This document shows, one piece after another, positions 10,311-18,717 of a stretch of DNA of 64,000 bases. The notes below the pieces were generated by a model. It searched no databases, was not told the DNA's origin, and saw only the letters and a program-made list of their open reading frames with translations. The stretch spans positions 2,826,884 through 2,890,883 of the forward strand of contig JACAUB010000001.1 of the NCBI GenBank assembly GCA_013390605.1. Direction: 5' to 3'. Position numbers and translations under genes: made by a program. Each line of letters starts with the position of its first letter. Position 1 is the stretch's first letter. This stretch comes from Bacteroidota bacterium (lineage in GTDB: Bacteria; Bacteroidota; Bacteroidia; Bacteroidales; Cfx3-03).

Positions 10311-10799
10311 TCAAAGTGCTTTGCTCCAAAAGTGCATTACAGGTACTGTTTCATCAAATCCCAGACTCCGATATAACTTTTGTGCATTACTATTATCATA
10401 ACGTACCTCTAATGTAATTTTGCAATATTTGCGTTCAGAAGCGATATCTATGCATCGCTCCATCAATTGTCTACCGATTCCTAATCCTCGAAACTTCTTT
10501 TTCACAATTACATCATGAATATTCAAATAGAGCTTTGCCTTAAAGGTCGAGAAGTTAATGAAGCACGTGGCCAAGCCTACAATTTTTTCATCTTTAATCG
10601 CAAATAGCACAAAACTGGCAGGGTGATTAGCCATCCCATCAAGCAAGTAAAGTTGTTCGCGCATTGTAAAAGGTTTGCCGCCGCCCATCGGATCAGCTTT
10701 ATAATGATTTATCAGATCTACAAACCCATTACAATGATCTTCGTTTGAAAAATCACAAAAGACAAACGAAAGATCCATCTCATTCAACCTGTTTTCCAT
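10311..10799 (-). CDS. GNAT-family N-acetyltransferase
   Basis: A 162-residue protein of the Gcn5-related acetyltransferase fold. The acetyl-CoA-binding motif A is seen as KKKFRGLGIGRQLMERC (residues about 98-114), preceded by the beta-strand NIHDVIVKK and followed by ITLEVRYDNSNAQKLYRSLGF, the usual motif B. The substrate is not predictable. The ATG at 10797-10799 overlaps the end of nifA by 20 bases; an internal ATG at 10776-10778 would start just after the nifA stop. Either way the gene is translationally close to nifA and probably on the same transcript. A link to nitrogen fixation is suggested only by position. Confidence 0.85.
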   Translation of the reverse strand: MENRLNEMDLSFVFCDFSNEDHCNGFVDLINHYKADPMGGGKPFTMREQLYLLDGMANHPASFVLFAIKDEKIVGLATCFINFSTFKAKLYLNIHDVIVKKKFRGLGIGRQLMERCIDIASERKYCKITLEVRYDNSNAQKLYRSLGFDETVPVMHFWSKAL

Positions 10800-12363
10800 T
10801 TTTTCGATCTACTTTAAATCGTTTTGGGTCTATATCATATTTTCTGATACGAATCCCCATCATTCTTTCGGTAATACCCAACAGCTCTGCAGATTTCACA
10901 AGATTCCCTCTGGTACCGACCAATGTATCCAAAATCATCTGCTTTTCAACATTATCCATAACTGCTTCCAGTGTTCCTGAAGACTTTGTTTTCGAAGAAA
11001 TTGCCGTTTGCAATGTAGGAGGGAGATTACTTGAGCGGATTACGTTATCATAACTCAAAATGCACGCCCGTTCCATACAGTTTTCCAGTTCACGAATATT
11101 CCCGGGCCAATGATACACCATCAACATATCAATAGCCGATGATGATACCCTTTTGATTTTTTTGTTTTGGTCTTTATTGAACTTAGCAATGAAAAAGTCA
11201 GCCAGTGCAGGAATATCGTTACGTCTTTCTCGCAGAGGAGGAATAAAAAGGGGAAATACATTTATTCGATAATACAAATCCTCACGAAACTCATTCTTTT
11301 CTATCAGTTCTTCCAGATTGCGGTTAGTAGCGCAGATCACCCGTACATCTACTTTAATTGGCTTTGTACTTCCAAGCCGCTCAAACTCACGCTCCTGTAA
11401 AATACGTAACAGTTTTACCTGTGTTGATGAAGGTAGATCTCCAATCTCGTCCAAAAATATGGTACCACCCTCTGCTGCCTCAAAACGGCCCTTCCGTGCG
11501 ACATTCGCCCCGGTAAAAGCACCACGCTCATGACCAAAAAGCTCACTCTCAATCAAACTGTCGGGCAATGCTGCACAGTTCACCTTTACAAAAGGTTTAT
11601 CTTTTCGCAAACTTCCATAATGAATCGCATCAGCAATCAACTCCTTTCCAACACCACTTTCGCCACGAATCAACACATTAGCTGTTGTTGGTGCTACACG
11701 GTCAATCAGTTCAAAAACAGCTTGCATCTTTCCCGAACTGCCAATAATTCCAGTCGTACGTATACGCTCTTTCAGTTGGATATGTAATTTATGATTTTCC
11801 TCCTGCAATTTTTCAATTTCCTCTACATATTCTTGTCTTGTTTTCACTGCCTGAGCAATCATAGATCCAACAATCGACAATATTTTGGCATCTTCAGAAA
11901 TTGTAATATGTTGATTATATATCCTGTGAATACTTAACGTACCCACAATTTCATTCTCCTCACGAATCGGCACACAAACAAACGACAAATCTTTATCATC
12001 GACCTTTATACCTGTCCTATTAAGATAACCATTATGTTCAAGTATTTTTGGAATCACAATAGCTTTTCCTGTTTCGACGACTGAACCGATAATTCCTTCA
12101 CCAATTTTATAGATACCACGACTCTGTTCTTCTTCAGTTAATCCATAGGCAACTTCAATTGATATTTGCAGATTTGCCCGATTCAAAATTGTGAGAAAAA
12201 CTCTTTCGGCTGTAAGATAATTTGCCAACAATTCAATCACAGGATTCAGGTTGTTTTTCAGATCCCGCTTAACCTTATTTAATAAGCTGCTAATCTCGAA
12301 AAGCAATTTCAACTCCCGAACCCCATAACACTCTCCACCCGATTTTTTACAATATTCAGACAT
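10780..12363 (-). CDS. nifA: Nif-specific sigma-54-dependent activator NifA
   Basis: An enhancer-binding protein that opens sigma-54 promoters. Domain order from the ATG at 12361-12363 (527 residues): a GAF domain (about 30-180), the AAA+ domain (about 205-430) with Walker A GESGVGKE, the sigma-54-contacting GAFTGA loop inside ELFGHERGAFTGANV, Walker B TIFLDEIGDL and the arginine-finger region YYRINVFPLFIPPLRERR, then a Fis-type helix-turn-helix (about 480-520, NLVKSAELLGITERMMGIRI). A TTG at 12391-12393 would add ten residues, including a cysteine; with it the N-terminus reads CMSEYCKKSGGEC. The CxxxxC linker motif of oxygen-sensitive rhizobial NifA is absent. It overlaps a GNAT gene downstream and follows the Nif11 gene. 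Confidence 0.93.
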   Translation of the reverse strand: MSEYCKKSGGECYGVRELKLLFEISSLLNKVKRDLKNNLNPVIELLANYLTAERVFLTILNRANLQISIEVAYGLTEEEQSRGIYKIGEGIIGSVVETGKAIVIPKILEHNGYLNRTGIKVDDKDLSFVCVPIREENEIVGTLSIHRIYNQHITISEDAKILSIVGSMIAQAVKTRQEYVEEIEKLQEENHKLHIQLKERIRTTGIIGSSGKMQAVFELIDRVAPTTANVLIRGESGVGKELIADAIHYGSLRKDKPFVKVNCAALPDSLIESELFGHERGAFTGANVARKGRFEAAEGGTIFLDEIGDLPSSTQVKLLRILQEREFERLGSTKPIKVDVRVICATNRNLEELIEKNEFREDLYYRINVFPLFIPPLRERRNDIPALADFFIAKFNKDQNKKIKRVSSSAIDMLMVYHWPGNIRELENCMERACILSYDNVIRSSNLPPTLQTAISSKTKSSGTLEAVMDNVEKQMILDTLVGTRGNLVKSAELLGITERMMGIRIRKYDIDPKRFKVDRKNGKQVE

Positions 12364-12424
12364 ACACCCCTGTTTTTTTAGTTCATTATCCAAATAAACA
12401 TATTTATTTAGGATTGTACCCCTG

Positions 12425-12432
12425 CAAAATTA
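12425..12432 (-). promoter_or_regulatory. Possible -7 box of nifA promoter
   Basis: The minus strand reads TAATTTTG, a full match to the Bacteroidota -7 element TAnnTTTG, in the 105- to 135-base gap between the Nif11 gene and nifA. A convincing -33 TTTG is not seen at the usual distance, so this is tentative. If real, nifA has its own housekeeping promoter apart from the upstream genes. Confidence 0.35.
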
Positions 12433-12498
12433 CCTATAATTCATTTATAAATTATATTTCAATTAAAATACATTTTTTTATTTTCCTCTATCTGCTTT

Positions 12499-12765
12499 TT
12501 AAAATGTTGGTTTAGCGGTGTCGAAAACCAGAAGAAATCTGAGCCATTCAGCCCTGTGAAGCAGACTTTGTGCTTCTTCTATTGTCTGACATTGAACATG
12601 CATATGATTGATGGCATCTTCAAGTTCATTCATTTCAAAATAAAATCCCAATGCAGAAAGAAAAGCAAATAGTTGTTCTGAATTATTGCATTGGTAAATT
12701 GCTTGCCGTAGTATAGCATCGTCTTCAATCTGATTGAGCAGACGAATTGCATTGTGAATAGACAT
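12499..12765 (-). CDS. Small Nif11-domain protein
   Basis: An 88-residue protein. The pattern MSIHNAIRLLNQIEDDAILRQ, then a Cys/Asn stretch and LFAFLSALGFYFEMNEL, matches the Nif11 domain: a short helical domain that starts with an S(I/L)xNaxxFLxxv motif and ends in a GYxFtxeEL motif. The domain was named from nif clusters and later recognised in leader parts of peptide natural products. No cleavage GG motif or core peptide follows, so I read it as the nif-associated stand-alone form, of unknown biochemical role. It lies 12 bases behind the NifX-like gene and precedes nifA, all on one strand. Confidence 0.65.
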   Translation of the reverse strand: MSIHNAIRLLNQIEDDAILRQAIYQCNNSEQLFAFLSALGFYFEMNELEDAINHMHVQCQTIEEAQSLLHRAEWLRFLLVFDTAKPTF

Positions 12766-12777
12766 GATTTTATAGTT

Positions 12778-13170
12778 TTAGTTACTCGAACAGGATGGAC
12801 CACAGCTATTGCAGTCTTTAAAACATTCACCAAATAACAATGAATCATTTACATTATATGGTTGTAGCTCCATATTTTGAAGACGTTGAATATTGTCTTC
12901 AAGTTTAGTACCAAAGGCTTTGAGTGTTTCTATCTCGTTTTCTTTGAAGACGCGCAATGACATATAACTATAGAATGGACTAACTACTTTAATCAGTCCG
13001 AGTGCGCTAAGCGCATCAAAAAAAGTTTGTATTGATAAATGCTTTTCAATTTCAGACAGCGGAATCAAGTCAATATGATTCTTTACGTCATCATATATAC
13101 CAACGTAACACGAGTGAGCAAAGTCTTCAGCCAGCTCTACTTCATTCAATAATGGAAATGCAATCTTCAT
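12778..13170 (-). CDS. NifX/NafY-like protein with four-cysteine C-terminal tail
   Basis: A 130-residue protein. The first about 100 residues (MKIAFPLLNEVELAEDFAHS, then CYVGIYD and a segment near FFDALSALGLIKVV) resemble the dinitrogenase iron-molybdenum cofactor-binding fold shared by NifX, NifY, NafY and the NifB C-terminus, in a diverged form. The tail carries Cys116, Cys120, Cys123 and Cys127 (CFKDCNSCGPSC), a metal- or cluster-binding pattern not usual for NifX. It is the first gene of the run that leads through the Nif11 gene to nifA. A role as FeMo-co carrier, Fe-S chaperone or redox sensor for regulation is possible. The domain call rests on the N-terminal pattern alone. Confidence 0.6.
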   Translation of the reverse strand: MKIAFPLLNEVELAEDFAHSCYVGIYDDVKNHIDLIPLSEIEKHLSIQTFFDALSALGLIKVVSPFYSYMSLRVFKENEIETLKAFGTKLEDNIQRLQNMELQPYNVNDSLLFGECFKDCNSCGPSCSSN

Positions 13171-13329
13171 GACAGTTCAGTTTTAAAGTAGTATAAACTC
13201 AATTTGTTTACAACTACTTTACAATCTATATGCCACAAAGCACATTACACTTGTTTACAGACACTTAAAGCAAGATCAATAATCAAAAGAATCTAAATAG
13301 CTACATTTATGTTGTTATATATAGAAAGA

Positions 13330-13376
13330 CCATCGCCAACAAAACACGTTCTATAGTTCGTTACTGTTGACGATGG
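13330..13376 (-). terminator. Stem-loop after the pirin gene
   Basis: Positions 13330-13341 and 13365-13376 pair over 12 bp with one G-U wobble around a loop of about 23 bases, starting 10 bases beyond the pirin stop. A weak U-rich stretch follows on the minus strand. It separates the pirin/YceI transcript from the nif accessory genes. Confidence 0.55.
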
Positions 13377-13386
13377 CTATTGAAAC

Positions 13387-14103
13387 TTATATATTCATTG
13401 GAACTTCCATTAATAAAAATTCCACATCTGTATCTGCCTTTATAAAAAGCTTATCAACATCCCATATTCCAAATCCGTCGCGAGTTTTTAATGGCTGATC
13501 GTTGATTGTAACATCACCTTTTAGGATAAAAGCATAAACGCCATTGCCTTTTGCTTTTATATTGTATTCTTTGCTAACACCTTTATCAAATTCGCCAAGA
13601 TGAAACCACGCGTTTTGAAAAATCCAAACGCCCTCGTCTTCAGCATTTGGAGAAAGTATTTGTTGCAACTTATTATGACGATCAGCAATATTCAATGTAA
13701 TTTGATCATATCGGGGAGCAACATTTTTCTTATTGGGGATAACCCAAATTTGAAGAAATTTTGTAATCTGATCACTGTTTCTATTAAATTCACTATGGAA
13801 TATGCCTGTTCCAGCACTCATGACTTGTATGTCACCATGTTTAATTACCGATACATTTCCCATACTGTCTTTATGTTCCAGATCCCCTTCAAGTGGAATT
13901 GAGATGATTTCCATATTATCATGAGGATGTTTACCAAAACCCATTCCAGCTTCTACGGTATCGTCATTTAACACCCGTAATGCACCAAAATGCATTCGAT
14001 CAGGATTATAGTAGTTTGCAAAACTAAAAGTATGCATACTATTTAGCCACCCGTGGTTTGCATGACCACGGGTTTCGGCTTTATGAAGAACTGTATTTGC
14101 CAT
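13387..14103 (-). CDS. Pirin-family bicupin protein (YhhW-like)
   Basis: A 238-residue pirin-like protein. The N-terminal cupin is recognised from the string RGHANHGWLNSMHTFSFA, FGALRVLNDD, GFGKHPHDNMEIISIPLEG and the metal-binding pattern with two His (HPHDN) and HSEFN further on; the C-terminal cupin lacks these ligands, as is usual. Some members have quercetin 2,3-dioxygenase activity; others act as redox-responsive regulators. It is 10 bases behind the YceI gene and presumably shares its transcript, with the AraC regulator gene upstream on the same strand. A general stress or redox role is likely; the substrate is unknown. Confidence 0.9.
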   Translation of the reverse strand: MANTVLHKAETRGHANHGWLNSMHTFSFANYYNPDRMHFGALRVLNDDTVEAGMGFGKHPHDNMEIISIPLEGDLEHKDSMGNVSVIKHGDIQVMSAGTGIFHSEFNRNSDQITKFLQIWVIPNKKNVAPRYDQITLNIADRHNKLQQILSPNAEDEGVWIFQNAWFHLGEFDKGVSKEYNIKAKGNGVYAFILKGDVTINDQPLKTRDGFGIWDVDKLFIKADTDVEFLLMEVPMNI

Positions 14104-14113
14104 TTGAATAAAA

Positions 14114-14659
14114 TTACGATTGTTTTATCAACTGTACTTCACAGCTAATTCTCACATCTTCACCAACAAGTACCCCACCTGCTTCCAACGTTGAATTCCA
14201 ATTTAAGCCCCAATCCTTACGATTAATTTTTCCATTAATTGTGAAACCGGCTTTTTCATTCCCCCAAGGATCCTTCATTACTCCGCCAAATTCGACATCC
14301 AGCTTAATTTGTTTTGTAACACCTTTGATTGTAAGGTCGCCATACAATGTATAACTTCCGTCATTATCAACCTTCTCATAAGTATTGCCGGTAAAACTTA
14401 TCTGCTTATGGTTTTCTACATCAAAGAAATCTCCACTCTTTAAATGAGCATCACGGTCAGCATTTCCAGTGTCTACAGAGGCAGGATTCAACCAGAAATC
14501 AATCTCTGATGTCATAAAATTTTCACCTGTCGTGTAAATACTTGCATCAAATTCTTTGAATACGCCTTTTACGTTGGTAATCATTAAGTGTTTTACCTTA
14601 AAAGCAACTTCACTATGTATAGGATCTATGCCCCATTTTGTTTTTACTGAACTTTCCAT
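14114..14659 (-). CDS. YceI-family lipid-binding protein
   Basis: A protein of about 181 residues with the YceI pattern: WGIDPIHSEVAFKVKHLMIT at the start, then VKGVFKEFDASI, DAHLKSGDFFDVENHKQISF, TIKGVTKQIKLDVEFGG and FTINGKINRKDWGLNWN. The family has a lipocalin-like beta-barrel that binds isoprenoid or amphipathic ligands. The ATG at 14657-14659 is preferred; a longer reading needs a TTG at 14690-14692. No signal peptide is visible, so this member may be cytoplasmic, as found for YceI proteins in AraC/pirin clusters of this phylum. Confidence 0.92.
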   Translation of the reverse strand: MESSVKTKWGIDPIHSEVAFKVKHLMITNVKGVFKEFDASIYTTGENFMTSEIDFWLNPASVDTGNADRDAHLKSGDFFDVENHKQISFTGNTYEKVDNDGSYTLYGDLTIKGVTKQIKLDVEFGGVMKDPWGNEKAGFTINGKINRKDWGLNWNSTLEAGGVLVGEDVRISCEVQLIKQS

Positions 14660-14794
14660 TGTTGTTATTTTTATTTGTTTTTGATGTAGCAAAGGTATGC
14701 TAGTGCAAAAGAGTGTGAAATGGAAAAATCACGGTATCAATGGTACAAATAAAGGCAAAACATAAAAAAATAAATACTGGAAACACAAACAGAA

Positions 14795-15676
14795 CTATTG
14801 TGCTATGGTATCTTTAAAGTTCTGAAGTGGTTGCCCGGTATTGGTTTTAAAGAACTTACTAAAATGCGAAGGGTCTTCAAATCCAAGTTCAAAACCAATT
14901 TCTTTTCCACTTCTTTCTGTAAATATGACCATTCGTTTAGCCTCAAGAATAAGTCTGTTCTGAATATAATCTTTGGCAGATATTTTAATGGTTGATCGAA
15001 TAACCTCATTAAGGTAATTAGGTGTTACATTTAAAGTATCAGCATAATATTTAACCTGATGCCATCTCGAATAATTTTTTTCAACCAATGTTTTAAAATT
15101 ATTCACAAGCGTTTTCCCAACTTCAATAGTTTGGGTATTCGAATCTCGAAACAGAGAACACTGTCCATTACATTCTATTAGAAACAACTTTAGATAAGCT
15201 CCGATAATATCAAAAAACATATCAGTTTTAGAATGAAAAGCAGTCAGCATCTTATCAGTAAATGGTTTAAGCGTATCGGCCATTTTATCTGTTAATGGCA
15301 GAGGAGGAGTTTCATCACTACTCTTAAATAATTTAAGGTTGGAAATAAAATCTTTACGAATACTATTTCTTTCCAGAAATTCAGATGTAAACAGAATAAC
15401 ATATCCGGTTGGATTCACATCTGTAATAATCTGATGAACCTGTCCTGGACTTACAAAAAAGACATGATTGGGAAGAATAGGATATTCCCTAAAATCAATA
15501 ATATGTTTTCCAGTTGCTTTTAATGACCAGATCACCGTATAATAATTATGTCGATGTGGATTGTCTGCAATACCGCCTAATTGTTTGTCAATTTCTTCCA
15601 TCGTTTTAATAACGAAGGGCATAGGTGTATCATCATATATCAGATCAAGATTGTATATTTTATTTTTGTCGGGCAT
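14795..15676 (-). CDS. AraC-family transcriptional regulator
   Basis: A 293-residue regulator. The first about 170 residues form a cupin-type sensor (HRHNYYTVIWSLKATGKHIIDF, VSPGQVHQI). The last about 100 residues carry the two helix-turn-helix motifs of AraC: VKYYADTLNVTPNYLNEVIR and EIGFELGFEDPSHFSKFFK, ending with GQPLQNFK, the standard family signature. It lies 136 bases upstream of the YceI gene on the same strand and is the obvious candidate to control the YceI/pirin pair. The inducer is unknown. Confidence 0.93.
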   Translation of the reverse strand: MPDKNKIYNLDLIYDDTPMPFVIKTMEEIDKQLGGIADNPHRHNYYTVIWSLKATGKHIIDFREYPILPNHVFFVSPGQVHQIITDVNPTGYVILFTSEFLERNSIRKDFISNLKLFKSSDETPPLPLTDKMADTLKPFTDKMLTAFHSKTDMFFDIIGAYLKLFLIECNGQCSLFRDSNTQTIEVGKTLVNNFKTLVEKNYSRWHQVKYYADTLNVTPNYLNEVIRSTIKISAKDYIQNRLILEAKRMVIFTERSGKEIGFELGFEDPSHFSKFFKTNTGQPLQNFKDTIAQ

Positions 15677-15853
15677 AATATTTCTACAATTAAAAATTCA
15701 GACTATAGAACCATATGTGACTTCAAATATCATCACTTTATTTAAACATTTATATGTATGCCAAAGTTTTTTCCATTTACAAATTTATTAGAGCTAATCC
15801 ATACTCCTGTTGACTAAATTTCCATGCACAATAAATAAACAATTAATTAACTA

Positions 15854-16129
15854 TCAATAATAGATTCTGCATAAAGAATAAAGATAGTGAGATTCATCAA
15901 ACCTTTTCATCCAATGTTCTAAATCCTGTTTTTTTCTAATGGTAGCAATATAACCACCATTATTTGCAAGATCAGCTTTTATAATTTCTCTTTTTTTACA
16001 GTTAGCTTTTTCTTTAGAGATCCAACTGTTATAGCACCACCCACCACGAATGACCTGGTTTATTCCCCAAAAAGCGCCTTCAGGATTATTTGATGGTGAT
16101 ATAGCATAATAGTCTAGGTATAAAAACAT
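15854..16129 (-). pseudogene. Remnant of a formylglycine-generating-enzyme-like (SUMF1) domain
   Basis: An open frame of 91 codons from the ATG at 16127-16129 (a TTG at 16148-16150 would give 98). The segment INQVIRGGWCYNSWISKEKA resembles the C-terminal core of SUMF1/FGE-fold proteins, where a strand ending in RVIRGGSW is the hallmark, but only the end of the domain is present and no signal peptide is seen. It follows the TonB gene with no spacer. The simplest reading is the surviving 3' part of a gene that encoded an FGE-fold surface protein. It could instead be a small functional protein of unknown role. Confidence 0.45.
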
Positions 16130-16151
16130 CTTTACACCATTTATTTGCAAG

Positions 16152-17108
16152 CTAAGGCAGTTGAAACTTAATAGGAATTTCTAACATACATTCAACAGCT
16201 TTCCCGTTTTTGTAGCCAGGTATCCAATTAGGCATCGTTTTCGTCAAGCGAATAGCTTCTTCATCACAACCGCCACCAATTCCCTTTATAACTTTCACAT
16301 CCGAAACTTTACCGGTTTCAGTGATAATAAACTGCACCATCACACTTCCCTGTATACCTGACTCTCTGGCCAAAGTAGGATATTGTGCATTATTTTTCAA
16401 ATAATTAAGTAATGCTTTTAGTCCTCCTTTAAATTCAGGGGTTTTATCAGCACTTTCAGTTTTGGTGGAATCTGAAATTTTATAATCTGCTGCATCTAAA
16501 GTCATCTTGATGATTGGAATCTTTCCTTGGATTATAGGAATATCTTTCTCAGCTATTTTGCCAGAACTTTCTATTTTAACTTTATGCAATCCAACAGTGA
16601 GACTCCCATTATAAGGTGTTTCGCCGACACTATAGTCGTCAATGAAGATTCTGGTATGTGATGGGTTACTTTTGATGACTACCCATTGTGTTTTAATTTG
16701 ATCATTTTCATTTTTCGAAGAATTATCTGCTTTCAATACCATTTCGTACATCCAATCTTCCAATTCAGTTCCAAATGGATAATTGCACACTATTCCAAAC
16801 TGCTGGTTGGTAATGGTTACGCTCTTTGCACCCACAGGAATCAAGTACATTTGCATGCCATCTTTTGGTTCAGTAGACGTTACAGTTCCTATATGTCCAA
16901 AATCCAAGACAAAACCTGGCTGATCCGTCAAGATTTTAATAAGAGTATATTTCTGCTTTTGAGAATCCTTTAAAGAGTTACGTTTAGCGTCAATTCGTGT
17001 TGCTTCTATTTTTCGGAAGCTTTTAACCACGATCGATTGACTATTTGCTACGTAGATTATGAGTAATAAAACAATAGTTAGAATGAATCGTAAATGTATT
17101 ATTTTCAT
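16152..17108 (-). CDS. Secreted PEGA-domain protein with TonB C-terminal domain
   Basis: A 318-residue protein with an N-terminal signal peptide (hydrophobic to about residue 22, ending ANSQS), a PEGA-like module in the middle (IFIDDYSVGETPYNGSLTVG, LHKVKIESSGK) and a TonB C-terminal domain over the last about 90 residues (YPTLARESGIQGSVMVQFII, GIGGGCDEEAIRLTKTMPNW, IPIKFQLP). There is no N-terminal TonB membrane anchor with a Pro-rich linker, so it is probably not the energising TonB itself but one of the many Bacteroidota surface proteins that carry this domain. The ligand is unknown. Confidence 0.85.
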   Translation of the reverse strand: MKIIHLRFILTIVLLLIIYVANSQSIVVKSFRKIEATRIDAKRNSLKDSQKQKYTLIKILTDQPGFVLDFGHIGTVTSTEPKDGMQMYLIPVGAKSVTITNQQFGIVCNYPFGTELEDWMYEMVLKADNSSKNENDQIKTQWVVIKSNPSHTRIFIDDYSVGETPYNGSLTVGLHKVKIESSGKIAEKDIPIIQGKIPIIKMTLDAADYKISDSTKTESADKTPEFKGGLKALLNYLKNNAQYPTLARESGIQGSVMVQFIITETGKVSDVKVIKGIGGGCDEEAIRLTKTMPNWIPGYKNGKAVECMLEIPIKFQLP

Positions 17109-17485
17109 TTAATTGAATATATACTTAATTTAATGTAAAGGTGTGAAGTTTAAAGTATAATAGCAAACAAAATTAGACTTTTTAACAAATATTCAACTAT
17201 GAGAGGATAACCAATAGATAACTATTGGTAAGTAATAGAAAAATATTTCTCTTGAATTCAGATTTTTCAATCCCTTTCAGTGTATTACCTTTTTATCCAC
17301 AAAATCTTAAATCTAGAAAAAACAAAGACAAAACTTTATTGTTGAAAACAATGACACAATTCAGAAAAGTTTTAACAATTAAAATATTCTGCTGAGTTCG
17401 GATGAATTTGCTCAAACTGTGTCGACACCGGAAGAGTCTACCACAAAAAAATATTCCTATTTCTTAACCATTTAATTAACCGACC
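17109..17485. other. Intergenic region between divergent genes
   Basis: This 377-base AT-rich stretch separates the TonB-domain gene and the following lipoprotein gene and should hold both promoters. An 8-bp inverted repeat with a 4-base loop (17210-17217 and 17222-17229) is the only structure seen. No open frame of note. Confidence 0.5.
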
Positions 17486-17986
17486 ATGAAACATTTGATG
17501 TTTGGGCTCGCATTTATTAGTACGCTAATGTTATTTGGCTGTTCTAAAGTCATTTATTCTCATCAACAAGTAATGGGAAAATACCAAAACAAAGATGGGA
17601 TCGTTAATCGATTTGGTTTACCCACAGAAATAATGAGGGATGATAATACTGAAGAATGGGTTTATAATTATGATGCGTTATCAAAGGAGCAAAAAAATGG
17701 CACCTTAAATAAAACTGAATCTATCAATAGCACTTATAATATTGCTGATAGCAGTACTAAAATAAACACTAAGAACGTTGCCCAATTCAGTCCGTTTAAA
17801 AGATTTATAAAATTCACTTTTGATAAGAAAGGGAATACTTTAAAATGGGACAGCCATGGGGTCAATCTAACCACAAGAACTATATCTACAGGAAAGACCA
17901 TTGGCTTTGTTTTATTACTTATTGCAGGTAGCGCTGTTGTGGTAGTAGGATTAGCAATAGCTGCTTTTTCAGGAGCAGTCCATTAA
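17486..17986 (+). CDS. Small lipoprotein of unknown function
   Basis: A 166-residue protein with a lipoprotein signal peptide: hydrophobic residues 5-17 and lipobox LFGC with Cys19. The body contains VMGKYQNKDGIVNRFGLPTE and EEWVYNYD, a pattern that recalls small outer-membrane lipoproteins which test a G-x-P-turn/W-Y repeat (BamE/SmpA-like), but the match is weak. The last about 30 residues are strongly hydrophobic (GFVLLLIAGSAVVVVGLAI), forming a likely membrane segment, unusual for a lipoprotein. No functional partner is seen next to it. Confidence 0.75.
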   Translation: MKHLMFGLAFISTLMLFGCSKVIYSHQQVMGKYQNKDGIVNRFGLPTEIMRDDNTEEWVYNYDALSKEQKNGTLNKTESINSTYNIADSSTKINTKNVAQFSPFKRFIKFTFDKKGNTLKWDSHGVNLTTRTISTGKTIGFVLLLIAGSAVVVVGLAIAAFSGAVH

Positions 17987-18115
17987 ATTGACTTTGAGAT
18001 TGCCCAGTGATATTTCACAATATATTTCTTCATTCAAAATATACGATAATTCTATCAATAAGAATGAGTTTATTTAGACCGCGATTGCACTGATTTTCAC
18101 TTTACGTCGACGACC

Positions 18116-18473
18116 TGTCGCAAAGGTGATTTTGGGGCATGTGAAAAATCTTTAACTACTGGTATCCATTTAGATGGTGGTTATGCCGAATATATGAGAG
18201 CTTGTCCAGAAGCAATAGTAAGGACTCCTGACGAACTGAATGCAGTTGATGTAACACCACTTTGTGTGCCGGACGAACAACCTTTGGAACATTACAACAT
18301 AGTGATGCTAAAGACGGAGACTTGGTTGCTATTCCGGATTAGGCGAATTGGGACATATGGCTGTTCAATATACAGTTAAATTAGAATTTAAAGCAATCGT
18401 ATTATCACGTGATAAAGAGATAAAAGCACAGGCTTATGAAAAAATGATGACTGAAAAGTACATTTCAGATTAA
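18116..18473 (+). pseudogene. Decayed zinc-dependent alcohol dehydrogenase
   Basis: The frame from 18116 gives CRKGDFGACEKSLTTG, IHLDGGYAEYMRACPEAIVR and TPDELNAVDVTPLC, a clear match to the middle of medium-chain zinc alcohol dehydrogenases. After a 2-base insertion near 18262-18268 the similarity continues in another frame (CAGRTTFGTLQHSDAKDGDL), and after a further 1-base loss near 18335 in a third (GLGELGHMAVQYTVKLEF, AIVLSRDKEIKAQA) until a stop at 18471-18473. The N-terminal third with the catalytic zinc ligands and the C-terminal third are missing. The gene is broken by two frameshifts and truncated at both ends. Confidence 0.85.
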
Positions 18474-18523
18474 TACTAAAAATGGATTAAGTCATCAAAT
18501 CAGATTAAACATTTTTCATTATT

Positions 18524-18575
18524 GACTGAGCTTGTCGAAATTTCAATTTTTATATTGATTTCGATAGACTCAGCC
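18524..18575. repeat. Dispersed-type inverted repeat (TGAGCTTGTCGAAA family)
   Basis: The arms 18524-18541 and 18558-18575 are imperfect inverted copies (14 of 18 bases). The core TGAGCTTGTCGAAA resembles short palindromic repeats I know to be common between genes of Bacteroidota. It directly follows the alcohol dehydrogenase pseudogene. It may form a hairpin in RNA. Confidence 0.5.
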
Positions 18576-18717
18576 ATTTCTAATTTATACTTTCATTAAA
18601 AAAACGGAGTGTTAGGCCTGAAAAAGTAAGAGTTCATGCAATAAGTATGTTATTTCTTGATTTTAGAGAATAAAAAAACGACTTTTACATATAATATAAA
18701 CTCATAAAAACCAATTG

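Noticed and set aside
12499..12765. Peptide natural-product precursor based on the Nif11 leader
   Set aside because: No Gly-Gly cleavage site, no core peptide region and no modification enzymes nearby.
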